Assembly (NCBI GenBank): GCA_035771175.1
Contig: CM069613.1
Location: 5,762,001-5,826,000, forward strand
Length of the DNA: 64,000 nucleotides
DNA from: Paratinospora sagittata
Lineage: Eukaryota > Streptophyta > Magnoliopsida > Ranunculales > Menispermaceae
Direction of reading: 5' to 3'
The translations under genes were made by a program, and so were the position numbers. Below, piece by piece: positions 1 through 10,760 of this stretch (the stretch's first letter is position 1; each line of letters starts with the position of its first letter). The notes under the pieces were generated by a model. The model had not been told where the DNA came from and did no database searches. It saw only the letters and a program-made list of their open reading frames with translations.

Positions 1-605
1 TTGTCTTTTCGTCGAGACTTTTCGTTCAGCATTCTGTCTTTTACCATATCCATGGTAAGCTTGCCGCCAGGAGCTGAGTTACTAACTGACACAACTAGAG
101 TGTCCCAACTTTTTGGTAGAGAACTCAGCAACAACAACGCTTGTAGCTCGTCATCTACGATCATCATCATAGAGTTGAGTTGATCAACAATGCCTTGGAA
201 CTCACTCATGTGTTCTGATATGCTGCTTCCATCTTTATACTTCAAATTGACTAATCGTCGTATCAAATTAGCTTTATTCTGTACGGTTGTCCTCGCATAC
301 ATTGTCTCCAACTTTTGCCAAAGAACGTAAGCATCGTGTTCATTAGCAAAATTTTGAAAAATGCTCTTGTCGATCCATTGTCTGATTTGAGCAGCACACT
401 TTCGGTTCAGCACGGCCCAGTCAGCGTTTGTGCTGTTTGTTTTTGGTGTCTTGTCATCTGTCGAAGTTGTAGTCACGACTTTCTCCTTTGGCATTATAAT
501 TAGCTTCCATAGATCTTTAATGTATAAAATATCCTCCATCTTCGGCTTCCAAATTGCATAATTAAATGCAGTCAACCTGATCATATTGCCTGTGCTCTCC
601 TCCAT
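1..605 (-). CDS. Ty1/copia gag polyprotein, N-terminal part (runs off window)
   Basis: Reading the minus strand from the ATG at 605-603 gives about 201 codons with no stop to the window edge. The product looks like the copia-type gag (UBN2 family) that forms the nucleocapsid of the retroelement particle. Family-like landmarks are an early F-x-Y-x-x-W-K-x-K-M segment, a central W-x-x-L-E-T-M-Y segment, and a later L-L-x-S-L-P-x-S-W segment. It lies directly downstream, in minus orientation, of a primer-binding site and LTR, as expected for gag. The open frame, unlike the broken copia genes elsewhere in this window, suggests a comparatively recent insertion. Whether pol is also intact cannot be seen. 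Confidence 0.85.
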   Translation of the reverse strand, partial: MEESTGNMIRLTAFNYAIWKPKMEDILYIKDLWKLIIMPKEKVVTTTSTDDKTPKTNSTNADWAVLNRKCAAQIRQWIDKSIFQNFANEHDAYVLWQKLETMYARTTVQNKANLIRRLVNLKYKDGSSISEHMSEFQGIVDQLNSMMMIVDDELQALLLLSSLPKSWDTLVVSVSNSAPGGKLTMDMVKDRMLNEKSRRKD

Positions 606-639
606 TTGAGTCGTCAGTCAACAGGTTTCGCGGAACTTG

Positions 640-790
640 ACACTTTTCTGACGATAAATAGTACTCTATGAATAGTACCCTTGCAAATAGTACCTCGTGA
701 ATAGTACTACTATTCAAAATAGTACTTGTCGACAAAACAGTACCGTATACATAAATAGTACTATATGTATGAACAGTGCCTTCGCTGAAA
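640..790 (-). repeat. Iterated GTACTATTYA motif in the copia 5' leader
   Basis: Between the primer-binding site and the gag start, about eight variants of a ten-base motif occur in some 130 bases. On the plus strand they read as aaatagtac, gaatagtac, aacagtac and aacagtgcc. On the element's own sense strand the core is ACTATT or ACTGTT. Spacing is irregular, so this is not a strict tandem array. Its role is unknown; the position corresponds to the untranslated genomic RNA leader. Confidence 0.7.
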
Positions 791-799
791 ACGACCCAA

Positions 800-811
800 G
801 CTCTGATACCA
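800..811 (-). other. Primer-binding site (initiator tRNA-Met)
   Basis: On the minus strand the site reads TGGTATCAGAGC, the standard plant copia sequence complementary to the 3' end of initiator tRNA-Met. It lies three bases downstream of the LTR end. It fixes the element's orientation as minus and primes first-strand cDNA synthesis. Confidence 0.9.
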
Positions 812-814
812 CTT

Positions 815-1375
815 TGTTGGGAAAATCGATGGTTGTAAAGAAATAAATTCTACAATCCCAGGATAATTTCCCAAACTAAAAATACAACAAAGATAACACC
901 AAAGATTTTAGCGTGGAAAACTCTCCAAAGATGAGGTAAAAACTACGGGACCCGTAGGCCTCTTAAAGACTTCCACTATAATATAATGGGATTACAAACT
1001 TCACCTTTCGGTGGATCTCTCACAAATATACAATATCTATGCATCTTCAATTTGTGGATAACACATTACAAATTGGCTCACACTTTTTCTTCTCAAAAAA
1101 ACTCTCTTTGAGACTCTCTAGATCTCTCCGAATGAATTTTCAAGTTGAAATTAAGGCTCTATTTATAGAGCTAAAATAGGGGCATTTTTGTAATTGCTTT
1201 GGAGCTTTTCACGTGATTCTTGCTGCATTCCCATGCTGAAAATTTCAGCCGCCCTACGTGAAGTTTGTTGTTGCCGCCCCATGCATCCCATGCATATGTT
1301 GACTGCCCACCTTGTTGCTTGTTCCATGCATAGCCCACGTGACATCATGTTTGCTGCAGGAGAGGTGGACCAACA
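815..1375 (-). mobile_element. 5' LTR of the left copia element
   Basis: A 561-bp segment is bounded by TGTTGG and CCAACA, the short inverted termini of an LTR, and is followed on the minus strand by the primer-binding site. A TATA box (minus TATAAAT near 1161-1167, inside the palindrome ctctatttatagag) marks the promoter. The sequence beyond its outer end at 1376-1380 is agctt; the partner target-site copy lies outside the window. The LTR sits within the internal region of a second copia element, so this is a nested insertion. Confidence 0.85.
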
Positions 1376-1495
1376 AGCTTGATGTTCAATTCATTGGTGT
1401 TAGAAGTCTGGATCCGCCATTAATGGCTTTAAGATCTCCATCAGAACTTCTGTGAATTGACGCAGAAGACCTGGCCTCGCTGCGCTCTGATACCA
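1376..1495 (-). mobile_element. Internal remnant and primer site of an older copia element
   Basis: A second TGGTATCAGAGC (minus strand, 1484-1495) immediately follows the LTR at 1496-1766. About 110 bp of that element's internal leader remain before it is interrupted at 1375 by the left element. No gag is visible because the rest lies beyond the insertion. Confidence 0.75.
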
Positions 1496-1766
1496 TGTGA
1501 AAGTACAAAATCAAGAAACCAAAGAAACGAGAACACTCAAAACAGATGAAGTTATTCTCTGTAATTTCCAATACATTAAATTAAAAAATAGTTTACAACA
1601 GTGGTATTTATATACAGATAGAACAAGACTTGTTATCCCAGCTTATAGACAATAACAACCATCTATAATTTGGACACAAAATAACTAACTCAACAGAAAT
1701 ACAAAACAGTAGCTGAAATGACCAACTTTCCCTCCAACTGTAGCTCAAGACTTTCTTTCACTAACA
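1496..1766 (-). mobile_element. 5' LTR of the older copia element
   Basis: A 271-bp LTR in minus orientation. On the minus strand it opens with TGTTAGTGAAAG and closes with CTTTCACA, giving an inverted terminal match, and abuts a tRNA-Met primer site directly. The flank beyond the outer end is cttcg (1767-1771). Only this LTR of the element is in the window. Confidence 0.75.
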
Positions 1767-2635
1767 CTTCGAGCTCATTAGACGTATCACGAGTACTGAT
1801 CTATGAGTTTGAGGGGATACAAAGAAATGAGGGAGACCATATAATAATGCCATTATCGAAACTTTGGTAATATATGATTGGATATGTTACTTTATGTTAT
1901 TGTATGTTGTGTTATCATATACTTAAAAAATAACGTTTTTTTTTTTACTAATTACTGGCGATTCGAAATTGTCAAAATAATTGTGGATCTTTGAGATCAA
2001 GTTTACATTCAATTACTAATGATCCAATAGCAAGAGTATTTGGTCTCGAACATCTTGGTTGGTCGTGTAAGATTAATTATGTTTACGTTATTTCAATGAC
2101 AATCGCAACATAGCAATGCATTAAGCGAATGTAGTAGAAGTAAACTATTAGATTGGTCGAGTATAGAGAGAAAAATAGTTGCAGAAGGAGAAATTACACT
2201 TAAGATCCTAAATTCAAAGTTGACGACATACCTATTAGAGTAAGCACATGGGTGGTTTGTGTAACAAGAGTTATATAAGCTAAAGCTTTCTTGTGGAGAA
2301 TGCGAAAAATACCAAGACAATGGAGAAAGCTTTAGGAGAAATGATTGTTTGGCCTATTGAGTTTATCACAATGGATAATGTGTACGTAATTTCAGGTCTT
2401 TTTTTCATTATTTTTTCATAATACAAATTTACATTAAAGCTTGAATTCATGAATTTTCTTAATTAAATACTCAAATTTTAATAGCCATGCAATTTCAGGT
2501 GCATCAAATGATTTTGTGGAGCTCAGTTTGAAATACATGAATTGATGTTCTGCTTCAAGTATGGTAAGACTAACAACTGACTGTTTACACAATCATTGCT
2601 TTGTTCTTATTTTCTTTCTTTGTTTTTGTTTCAGT
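1767..2635. other. Sequence between LTR and myosin remnant
   Basis: This stretch is AT-rich with no convincing coding region. It may hold decayed introns or upstream exons of the myosin pseudogene that follows, but I could not align any part to the myosin N-terminus by eye. Confidence 0.4.
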
Positions 2636-3314
2636 TCCTTGGTTAATTTCATTTGGAGAGCAAAGCCCACATGTTTTTGAAGTTGCTGATGTTGCATACT
2701 GGTGATTTCATTTCCCATTTTATTGCTTACATATGCTTTCCCTACTGGTGAAAGTGAAGCTGGTAAAACTGAAACCACAAAAATGAAACTGCGCTATCTT
2801 GCTTATTTGGGTGGTCGTGTTGCCACAAAAACACAACATAAGTCTAATTTAGAAAAATTTAATATAATTTCTTATTCTTTTATTGTTTATCCTCATAAGT
2901 TGCTAACTTCTTAGCAAATTGGTATTTTTGTTTTCATGTTGCAGTCAAATCCAGTTCTTGAAGCATGTGGTAGTTGCTAAAACTGTTAGAAATTAACAAT
3001 TCCAGGTGAGACACTAATTATTTGTTAGATCATTTTTAGGAAATAGGGGTGTTATGTTTACAATATATCACAAGGTTGGACATTGAAGAATACCCTTAAT
3101 TATGTGTAAGATGCTGACTCCAAGCTTATACTTCATCTGTTAAGGTCTGCTATCTAGATTGTTTCTGTATTATTTCTCTTGAAAGGCTGAATTATTTCTT
3201 TATGCTATGTTTATGTAACAACACCATTCTATGTTTAGTTGAAATTGTATCAGCTTCTATTCTTTCTAATAAAGCTAGTAATTTTTTTTTTTTATGGATT
3301 CTTATCTAACCATT

Positions 3315-3610
3315 TCATCCCGGCACTGTTCATCCGAACCGAATCCGACCTGGATCCGACCCATCTGCCTGAAACTGTCCATCCGCCTTCGGACCAGACA
3401 CTATTCATCCGGCCCATCCCCCGGTCCAGCCTCCTTCGACCGGCGCTATTCCTCTCATATGGCCCAGCCCACCGCACTCTGCTTAGGCCCGACGTTGTTC
3501 CTTCCCGATCCAACTCGTCGGCCCATCACTGTTCATCCGGCCCAGCCCACGCACTCTGCCGTTTCGGTCCCACACTATTTATCTGGCCCAGCCCGTTTCG
3601 GCCCGACAGT
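3315..3610 (+). repeat. Iterated CACTRTTCATCYGGCCCA motif in the copia leader
   Basis: This strikingly GC-rich block for the region holds about seven degenerate copies of a motif of the form CACTGTTCATCCG or CACTATTCATCCGGCCC, some 25 to 60 bases apart. It lies upstream of gag in the untranslated leader. Both strands are open by chance over parts of it, but the overlapping frames have no family resemblance. Its ACTRTTCA core is shared with the leader of the copia element at 640-790. Confidence 0.65.
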
Positions 3611-3824
3611 TGACCGAATTTATTTTCGGTTGACCAACCATATCCGGCTCATTTTTCGTCTAATTTTAGCAAAGTCAAACTCGTTTCCACCATTTTCGAT
3701 CGTTCCGAACGCAACCGTGCAATCAGTTTTTGCAGATTCAGCCCCTAAGTTATTGATATAGCTTAGTTGGAGTTGTTTATCATTTTTAAAGCACTTTCCG
3801 GCGTCATACATATCTTCGGTCTCA

Positions 3825-6800
3825 ATGACGGAGGAAATCCCAACCACAAGCAGGCCTTGGCAAAGAAGTTCGATGTCCAACGCAAAGTTCGAGGTGGAGA
3901 AATTCAACAACACCAACAACTTTGGCATGTGGCAATGCGAAGTTCAATATCTATTATTTCGGAAAGGATCACATATCGCCTTGAAAACCAAGCCCAAGGA
4001 TATGTCCGATGATGATTGGAATTTTGTAAATCGTCAAGCTTGTGGAACAATCAGACTCTGTTTGGTAAAAGATCAGAAGTACTTTGTCATGAAAGAGACT
4101 ATGGCAACAAGTCTCTGGAAGAAACTGGAGGACAAGTACATGACGAAAAGCGTAGAGAACCGACTCTACCTGAAGAAAAAGTTCTTTCGTTTTCATTACA
4201 AGAAAGGTACTCCCATGATTGAGCATCTTGATAATTTCAACAAGATTCTCACTGATCTACAGAATCTTGATGTTGAAATTCTTGATGGGGACAAGGCACT
4301 ATTGTTGTTAAACTCTTTGCCTGAAAGTTATGAACATTTAACAACAACTTTGCTATATGGTAAAGATGATGTTAAATTCCGTGATATTTCAAATGTTTTG
4401 GTGAACAACGAGTATCGAAGGAAGGACCAGCTCGATAACAAGGAAGCGTCACTAGAAGCCTTGACGGTATCCAGAGGCAGGGCTAACAACAAATCTGATA
4501 GATCCAGTGGGCGAGGCCGATCTTGCTCAAAGTCAAAAGGACCTTCATCACGTCAACGTCTTGCAAAGGATGAATGTGCGTATTATCACTAAAAGAGGCA
4601 CTGGAAGAAAAATTGTCCAAATAAGGGCAAGACAGATGCAAATGTGGCACAGAAGGCTGAAGAAGATTATGCATTCTTAGTTTCATCTATAGACAATCAG
4701 TCTGATAGATGGATATTAGATTCCGGATGTTCCTATCATATGTGTCCGAATCAAAGTTGGTTCTCAAAATTGGATGAGTTCGATGAAGGAGTCGTACTCA
4801 TGGGCAACAACAATACCTGCCAAACAAAGGGTATTGGAACTATACGCCTAAAGATGCATGACGGTACAACAAGACGGCTCACGGACGTCAGAAATGTCCC
4901 AGATCTGAAGAAAAATCTGATCTCCTTAGGAGTCCTTGATTCCAGCGGTTACAAGGTAACCATTGAAGGTGGAGTTCTGAAGGTTGTATGTGGAGCACTC
5001 TTGGTCATGAAGGGTACTCAGAAAGGAAATCTCTATTTCCTTGACGGACACACAGTACTCGGAAGTGTCTCAGCTTGCACCAGTTCTAATGATGTTTCAT
5101 CGGACACTTCCCGACTTTGGCACATGCGGCTCGGCCATGTTGGAGAAAATGCTCTTCAAACCTTGATAAAGCAAGGTTCTCTAAAAGGTGCAAAAACCGG
5201 AAAACTTGACTTCTGCGAACAATGTATCTTAGGCAAGCAGACGAGAGTCAAGTTTGGAACTAAAATGCACCGCACAAAAGGAACATTGGATTATGTTCAT
5301 ACCGATGTTTGGGGACCCTCTCAAAATGCTTCATTGGTCGGTAAACGTTGGTTTGCTACTTTCATTGATGATTTCTCACGCTATGTTTGGGTTTATACCA
5401 TGAAACATAAAGATGAAGTGCTAGATATCTTTCTTAGATGGAAGAAAATGATAGAAACCCAAACATGAAGGAAGATTAAAAGGCTCAAATTTGATAATGG
5501 AGGAGAATACAAGTCAGATCCATTTTAGAAAATTTGTGAGAATGAAGGGATAGTCAAACATTTCACAGTACCAGGCACGCCACAACAAAACGGTGTTGCT
5601 GCACACATGAATCGTACTTTGGTAGATAAAGTTCGCTGCATGTTATCCCATTCTGGACTGAGGAAGGCATTTTGGGCTGAAGCTTTGTCATATGCCTCTT
5701 ATATCATCAATAGACTTCCTGCAACAGCACTAGATGGAAAAACTCCCAAGGAGGTATGGTCTGGACAACCCGTTTCAGATTATAATTCTTTACGCATTTT
5801 TGGATGCACTGCATATTTCCATGTGAAGGAATCCAAATTGGATCCTAGGTCCAAGAAAGCGATTTTCATGGGCTTTAGTAAATGAGTTAAGGCTTTCCGA
5901 CTATGGAACCCTGAGTCAAAGATGATTGTACAAAGTCACGATGTAACTTTTGACGAATCTGTGATGTTAAAGCATATAATTTCTGATAAAGAAAATCGAG
6001 ATCCAGATTTGCATCAGCAGGTGGAGTTAGATATTCCAGTAACTCCTGGCAAGTCAGCAGAGATATCCAACCATCCTGAAGAAGACGAGGAGGAAACCTC
6101 AGTTGAGGTGGAGGTTCCAGGACCAGACATCAGTGAATAACCAGAATTCATTGCCACCAATCGACCAAGAAGAGAAATCCGCAAACCTGCTCGGTACACT
6201 GACATGGTTGCATATGCATTTTCAGTCACCGGAGATGATATTCCATACAATTACAAATATGTTAGTCAGAGTATGGAAAGTGATAAGTGAAAAATGGCAA
6301 TGAATGAGGAGATGACATCACTCCATCAAAATTAGACTTGGAAGTTGGTTCCACTTCAGAAAAGAAAGAAACCAATTGGCTGCAAATGGGTTTTCACAAA
6401 GAAGAAAGGCTCTCCCAGCACAGATAGTATCCGATACAAAGCCAGACTGGTAGCAAAAGGCTACGCTCAGAGGGAAGGAATTGACGACAATGAGGTATTC
6501 TCACCTGTTGTTAAACATTCGTCAATTCGAATATTATTGGCTTTGGCTGCATAGTTTGATCTCGAGTTAGCCCAACTCGATGTCAAAACTGCTTTTCTGC
6601 ATGGTAATTTGGAAGAAAAGATATATGTGTCTCAACCAGAAGGATTCAAAGTACCAGGAAGAGGGAATTGGGCTTGCAAGTTAAGCAAGTCATTGTATGG
6701 CCTGAAGCAGTCACCGAGACAGTGGTACAAACGATTTGACAGCTTCATCCAAGGGCAAAAATATACCCGGAGTCAGTTTGATTATCGTGTCTACTATCGC

Positions 6801-7814
6801 AAACTTCAAGATGGTACATTTATCTACTTGCTTTTATATGTAGATGATATGTTAATACCATCTAAAAGCAAGGTGGAGATCAATAAGTTGAAGGCTCAAT
6901 TGAACTCAGAGTTTGAAATGAAGGATCTTGGAGAGGCCAGAAAAAATCTCGGGATGGAGATAATTCGAGACAGGGCCAAATGCACAATCTGTTTGACTCA
7001 GACTTAGTATTTGAAAAAATTTCTTCAAACTTTTGGCATTGGCAATGACACAAAACCTGTGAGCACACCATTGGCACCACATTTCAAGCTAAGTACATCA
7101 ATGTCACCAAATTCTGAGGATCAGAATAGGCAAATGGAGAACATTCCATATGCAAATGCAGTTGGTGCCTTGATGTATGCTATGGTGTGTACCAGACCTT
7201 ACATTTCACATGCTGTAAGTATGGTAAGTCGTTACATGCACAACCCCGTTAAAGGCCACTAACAAGCAGTAAAGTGGATTCTACGGTATATTCATGGTAC
7301 TGTGGATATTGGTTTAAAGTTCGAAAGAGATAAGAAAAGTTGTAAGCATCTAGTCGGATATGTGGATTCGGACTATGTTGGAGATCTTGACAAGCGCAGA
7401 TCTACTACTGGTTATGTTTTTACTATGGCAGGAGGACCAGTGAGTTGGAGATCAACACTACAGTCAACAGTTGTTTTGTCTACTATAGAGGCCGAGTACA
7501 TGGCAGTAACGGAAGCTTTCAAGGAAGCAATCTGGCTTTATGGATTGACTAAAGACTTGGGAATTGTGTAGAAGAATGTTGAAGTTTTCTGCGACAACCA
7601 GAGTGCCATTTGTTTGGCAAAGAACCAAGTTCATCACAGTCGAACGAAGCATATTGATGTTCGTTTTCATTTTGTTAGAGAAATAGTAGAAGAAGAGAGT
7701 ATTCTTCTACAATAGATCAAGACTGCAGACAACCCCGCTGATATGCTTACAAAAGTGGTTACAGGGATCAAGCTCCAACATTGTTTGGACTTGATCAACA
7801 TCTCACAAGCTTGA
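3825..7814 (+). pseudogene. Copia gag-pol polyprotein, inactivated by 12 in-frame stops
   Basis: One reading frame runs from the ATG at 3825 to the terminal stop at 7812-7814 without a frameshift. It is broken by stops at 4590, 5466, 5526, 5883, 6138, 6288, 6333, 6552, 7005, 7260, 7569 and 7713. In order it encodes gag (3825 on); a damaged CCHC knuckle near 4575-4614, with Tyr in place of the second Cys; a protease with the DSG active site near 4719; an integrase with HHCC zinc finger and core Asp residues (DVWGP near 5304, DNGGEY near 5495); reverse transcriptase with YVDD near 6840; and RNase H with a DNQS segment near 7592. The third integrase catalytic residue, Glu in the family, is replaced by Ala near 5604. 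It cannot make active proteins. Confidence 0.9.
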
Positions 7815-7956
7815 AGTGCCTAAGGGCACTAATGGAGGCAGCAACAGTTTGCTGAAGGAGGTTCGCCATGGTGAAGATTATTGCTCTGCAGCTTTAATTG
7901 ACAAATTGCTGCAGGTATGGTGAAGCCCTGTTCCACATGAGGTGGAGGTGGAGATT

Positions 7957-8347
7957 TGTTGGGGACCCTCATGTGGCCGCCAAAATGAGGGCATATGAGC
8001 GGCTGAGAAAAGAAAAAAGGGATGGCGCATTCGGTGCCATCATTTGACGGCGCCGAACGCGCCGAAATTTTATTTTTCTTTTAATTATTAAATATATTAT
8101 ATTATATATTTATAATTATTAAAATGCCCTGAATACTCCTATAAATAGAGTCTTACTTCATTCTTAAAATTCATTCCTAGGATCTATTCTAAGAGATCTA
8201 ATTCAAGAGATCCAATCTGTAAGATCTACCTAAGGGTTAAGTAATACAAGTTTGCTGTCTCCCGTGGACGTAAGTAATTTACCGAACCACGTTAAATATT
8301 GTTGTCTTATTTTTTTCTTTCATGCTTTACTACGATTTCGCATAACA
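7957..8347 (+). mobile_element. 3' LTR of the plus-strand copia element
   Basis: A 391-bp LTR from TGTTGGGG to cataaca follows a purine-rich second-strand priming tract. It contains a TATA box in cctataaatagagtc near 8140, like that of the left-edge copia LTR, which suggests the two belong to related lineages. The myosin intron resumes immediately after it. Confidence 0.8.
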
Positions 8348-9372
8348 GATATCACAATCTTTTTAGTTAGCTTCCAATTAGAAAACCTTTTTCAATGATA
8401 CTGGAAATATATTTGCCATACTTCTGCTTCAGATCTTGCAAAAGTAGAATCTGTATGAAAAACTTGTTTTTTTTAACTTATCAGAAACATGCTGCTGCAA
8501 CAGTTTCGGTAAATTTGTTTGAGATCCAGTTTGATAAACAAGGAAGGATATTAGGAGCAGCGATTAGAGCATACCTTCTTGAAAGATCTCAAGTGGTACG
8601 TGCTAAATTTTTTATCCTGAGCGTAACTACCATTGCTTTTACCTTCTTTGTGTGTTGCACTACTTGAAGTATCTTTCTGTTAAGAGTAATAGCTATTGAC
8701 TAGATCTTCAATTTTTCTAGATTAGTTATATTTACTTCTTTAAGCTATCATTTACATCTCTTTTCCCATTTATTTTTTTTTTTTTAAATTGCCAGGAAAT
8801 TGAGAAGTTTGAGCTAGGAAATCCCAAATCATTTATTATCTTAATCAATCAAATTGCTATGAACTGATTGGTGTACCTGACGCCCATGACTACCTTGCCA
8901 CTTGGATAGCAATGGATATTGTGTGAATAATGGAGAAAGAACAGATATTTTTACATTGGGCGTGATTTCAAAACGATCCCAACTGTATTTCTTTAGCTTT
9001 GTCATGCCACGTAGATGGTACCTATATCCTTAGTTAAGTAAGCTCTTATGTATCCGGATGCCATCTTAAGAGTTGTTGCTGCAATTTTTCACCTTGGTAA
9101 TATTGATTTCATCACCTTGATTTTTGAAAGTGGTTTTAGCTCCTCGTGACCACTCCGATAGTCTGCAATCTTCCCCAAGTACTTGACGTTGATTCGTCGC
9201 GGAAGCAAAAAAAATGAAAATACTCAAAAGAATAATTAAAATTATATAATTCTATTGATTCAAATACTCTAAAATATCAAATTTTTTTTTTCTAATGGCA
9301 AAAAGCTTTATTTATAACAATTTATCAAATACGAGTCCTAAACTAATACAACTTCCAAATATGTAACTAAGT

Positions 9373-9602
9373 GAGTTTAAACCATCTAACGTCGGCCCAC
9401 CAACAAATACACGAAATGAAAATAGAAAACATAATTAAAAAAAAAAGATATGTTAAAACATGTTATACATTATCTTATAACTCAACCATGAGTTTAAACC
9501 ACTTAACGTGCGCCCACCAACAAATACATGACATGAAAATAAAAAAATAATTAAAAAAAGACATGTTATAACATATTATACATCATCTTATAATTCAACC
9601 AT
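9373..9602. repeat. Two-copy tandem duplication, unit about 117 bp
   Basis: The block starting gagtttaaaccatctaacgt at 9373 is followed directly by a diverged copy starting gagtttaaaccacttaacgt at 9490. The copies share the ccaccaacaaatacaygaMatgaaaata region and an end in ttataaYtcaaccat. Point differences and small A-run length changes separate them. Confidence 0.8.
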
Positions 9603-10258
9603 ACATTCTCAAATTTGAAAGGTGTCGGACCTCATCTAACCATGTTAGTATCCAGCGTAATCGAGCAATGACCCAAAGTAACTCGAGTAAGACACTCCCT
9701 TGTGATATATGGGGAACATATCTTCAATTCCCATTGTGAAGACAAGAAAAAGTGATCCAAACAACAACATATTGGAGTATCTCATAAATTAAATCTACAA
9801 GAAAAAAAAAAAAAAAAAAGCATAGTGCTTAAATGGATAAGTTCAAGTCTTTTTCAATTTATGTTATATCATAAAATAAAGGTTGCTGCAAAAATTTAGT
9901 ACTTGGCTTGGCCAAACTTCTCAAAATGACCTCTAACGAAAATTTATAAAAAATGAGAGTATTCAATCATGTCGTCATGGATTCAAAATATATACCATGA
10001 TTATGATGACCTCGTGAATCCTCATACTTTGCTGCTTTATATAAACAAAAAAATGTTCTTTTTTTTTTTTTTTTTAAAAAAAACGTTTTATTTACATTGA
10101 TGAAGCTTTTTCTTTTTTTAGTATTTTTAGTATTTTTTGGATTTTTTTTTCCCGCTATAGTAATATTTTCTCAATTTCAGAAGTTCCTTTTACCTCCAAA
10201 ACACTTGTTATGATCACGTTGGTTTTTCAAATTATTCTCACCTTTCTGCTTTATAAAC

Positions 10259-10261
<3 letters not shown>

Positions 10262-10336
<75 letters not shown>
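10262..10336. repeat. (AT)n microsatellite
   Basis: An uninterrupted AT dinucleotide run of about 75 bp, expected to be highly variable in length between individuals. Confidence 0.95.
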
Positions 10337-10338
<2 letters not shown>

Positions 10339-10760
10339 TTCTACTTAGTTTTTTTTTTCCCCTTTTGATTCTAAGCAATGCTATGGAAAACAGTAATTGA
10401 GTTGCATATAATCAATATATGAAAAAAAAAACTTTATACATAATTCTAAAAAATGAATTACATAATTCTTTTTGTTCACAACGATGACCATGAACACAAT
10501 CAATTAGTTTATTACACCCACTAGATCAATTAATTCACTGTTTGGTAATTTTTTTAACACAATTAAGTCTATTGGAAAATACTACATAGTTAATTATATT
10601 ACAAGAACCCCTGAAGAGATCATAACGTACATACAACTACTACATAGTAACATAGCATTATATAACATAACATAAAACAACATTTTTCATATATATATCC
10701 ACATATATGAAAAATGATTTATTCAGAAAACTAAATAACTATATATAGCTAGCTAGCTAA

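Larger units (their letters stand above)
3300..8347 (+). mobile_element. Ty1/copia retrotransposon, 5' LTR not found
   Basis: A plus-strand element with a leader, a single gag-pol frame, a purine-rich tract (gaggtggaggtggaga) and a 3' LTR sits inside a myosin intron. The domain order gag, protease, integrase, reverse transcriptase, RNase H is the copia order. No convincing 5' LTR or primer site is visible upstream of 3300, and the five bases after the 3' LTR (gatat) have no partner upstream. The element is therefore truncated or its 5' end is diverged beyond recognition. The left boundary given is approximate. Confidence 0.8.
2640..9125 (+). pseudogene. Class XI myosin motor-domain pseudogene, interrupted by a retrotransposon
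   Basis: Six separated pieces match the early motor domain of plant class XI myosin, the actin-based organelle motor, in order. They are: a segment with SPHVFEVADVAY (about 2652-2703); the P-loop GESEAGKTETTK followed by LRYLAYLGGR (about 2747-2825); SNPVLEA with KTVRN (about 2945-3005); FEIQFDK with GAAIRAYLLERS (about 8490-8597); KFELGNPKSF with a Gln-Ser-Asn-Cys-Tyr-Glu match (about 8805-8920); and VVAAIFHLGNIDF (about 9055-9110). Intron-like sequence separates them. In-frame stops, a one-base insertion near 8511 and loss of the rest of the gene show it is dead. The fourth P-loop residue, normally Gly, is Glu. A copia element fills the intron between pieces three and four. Confidence 0.85.
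9126..10760. other. AT-rich intergenic stretch
   Basis: No gene is visible. The part from about 9186 to 9370 has a TATA-like TATAAATAAAG on the minus strand and could be an old LTR fragment, but nothing confirms it. Homopolymer A and T runs are common. A tandem duplication and an AT microsatellite inside it are listed separately. Confidence 0.5.

Noticed and set aside
3240..3260. Possible primer-binding site, aattgtatcagc, for the plus-strand copia element
   Set aside because: It lacks key bases of the tRNA-Met site and the sequence before it does not resemble the 3' LTR end.
3239..3761. Overlapping open frames on both strands
   Set aside because: They arise from the GC-rich repeated leader of the copia element; products are Pro, Ser and Arg-rich repeats with no family resemblance.
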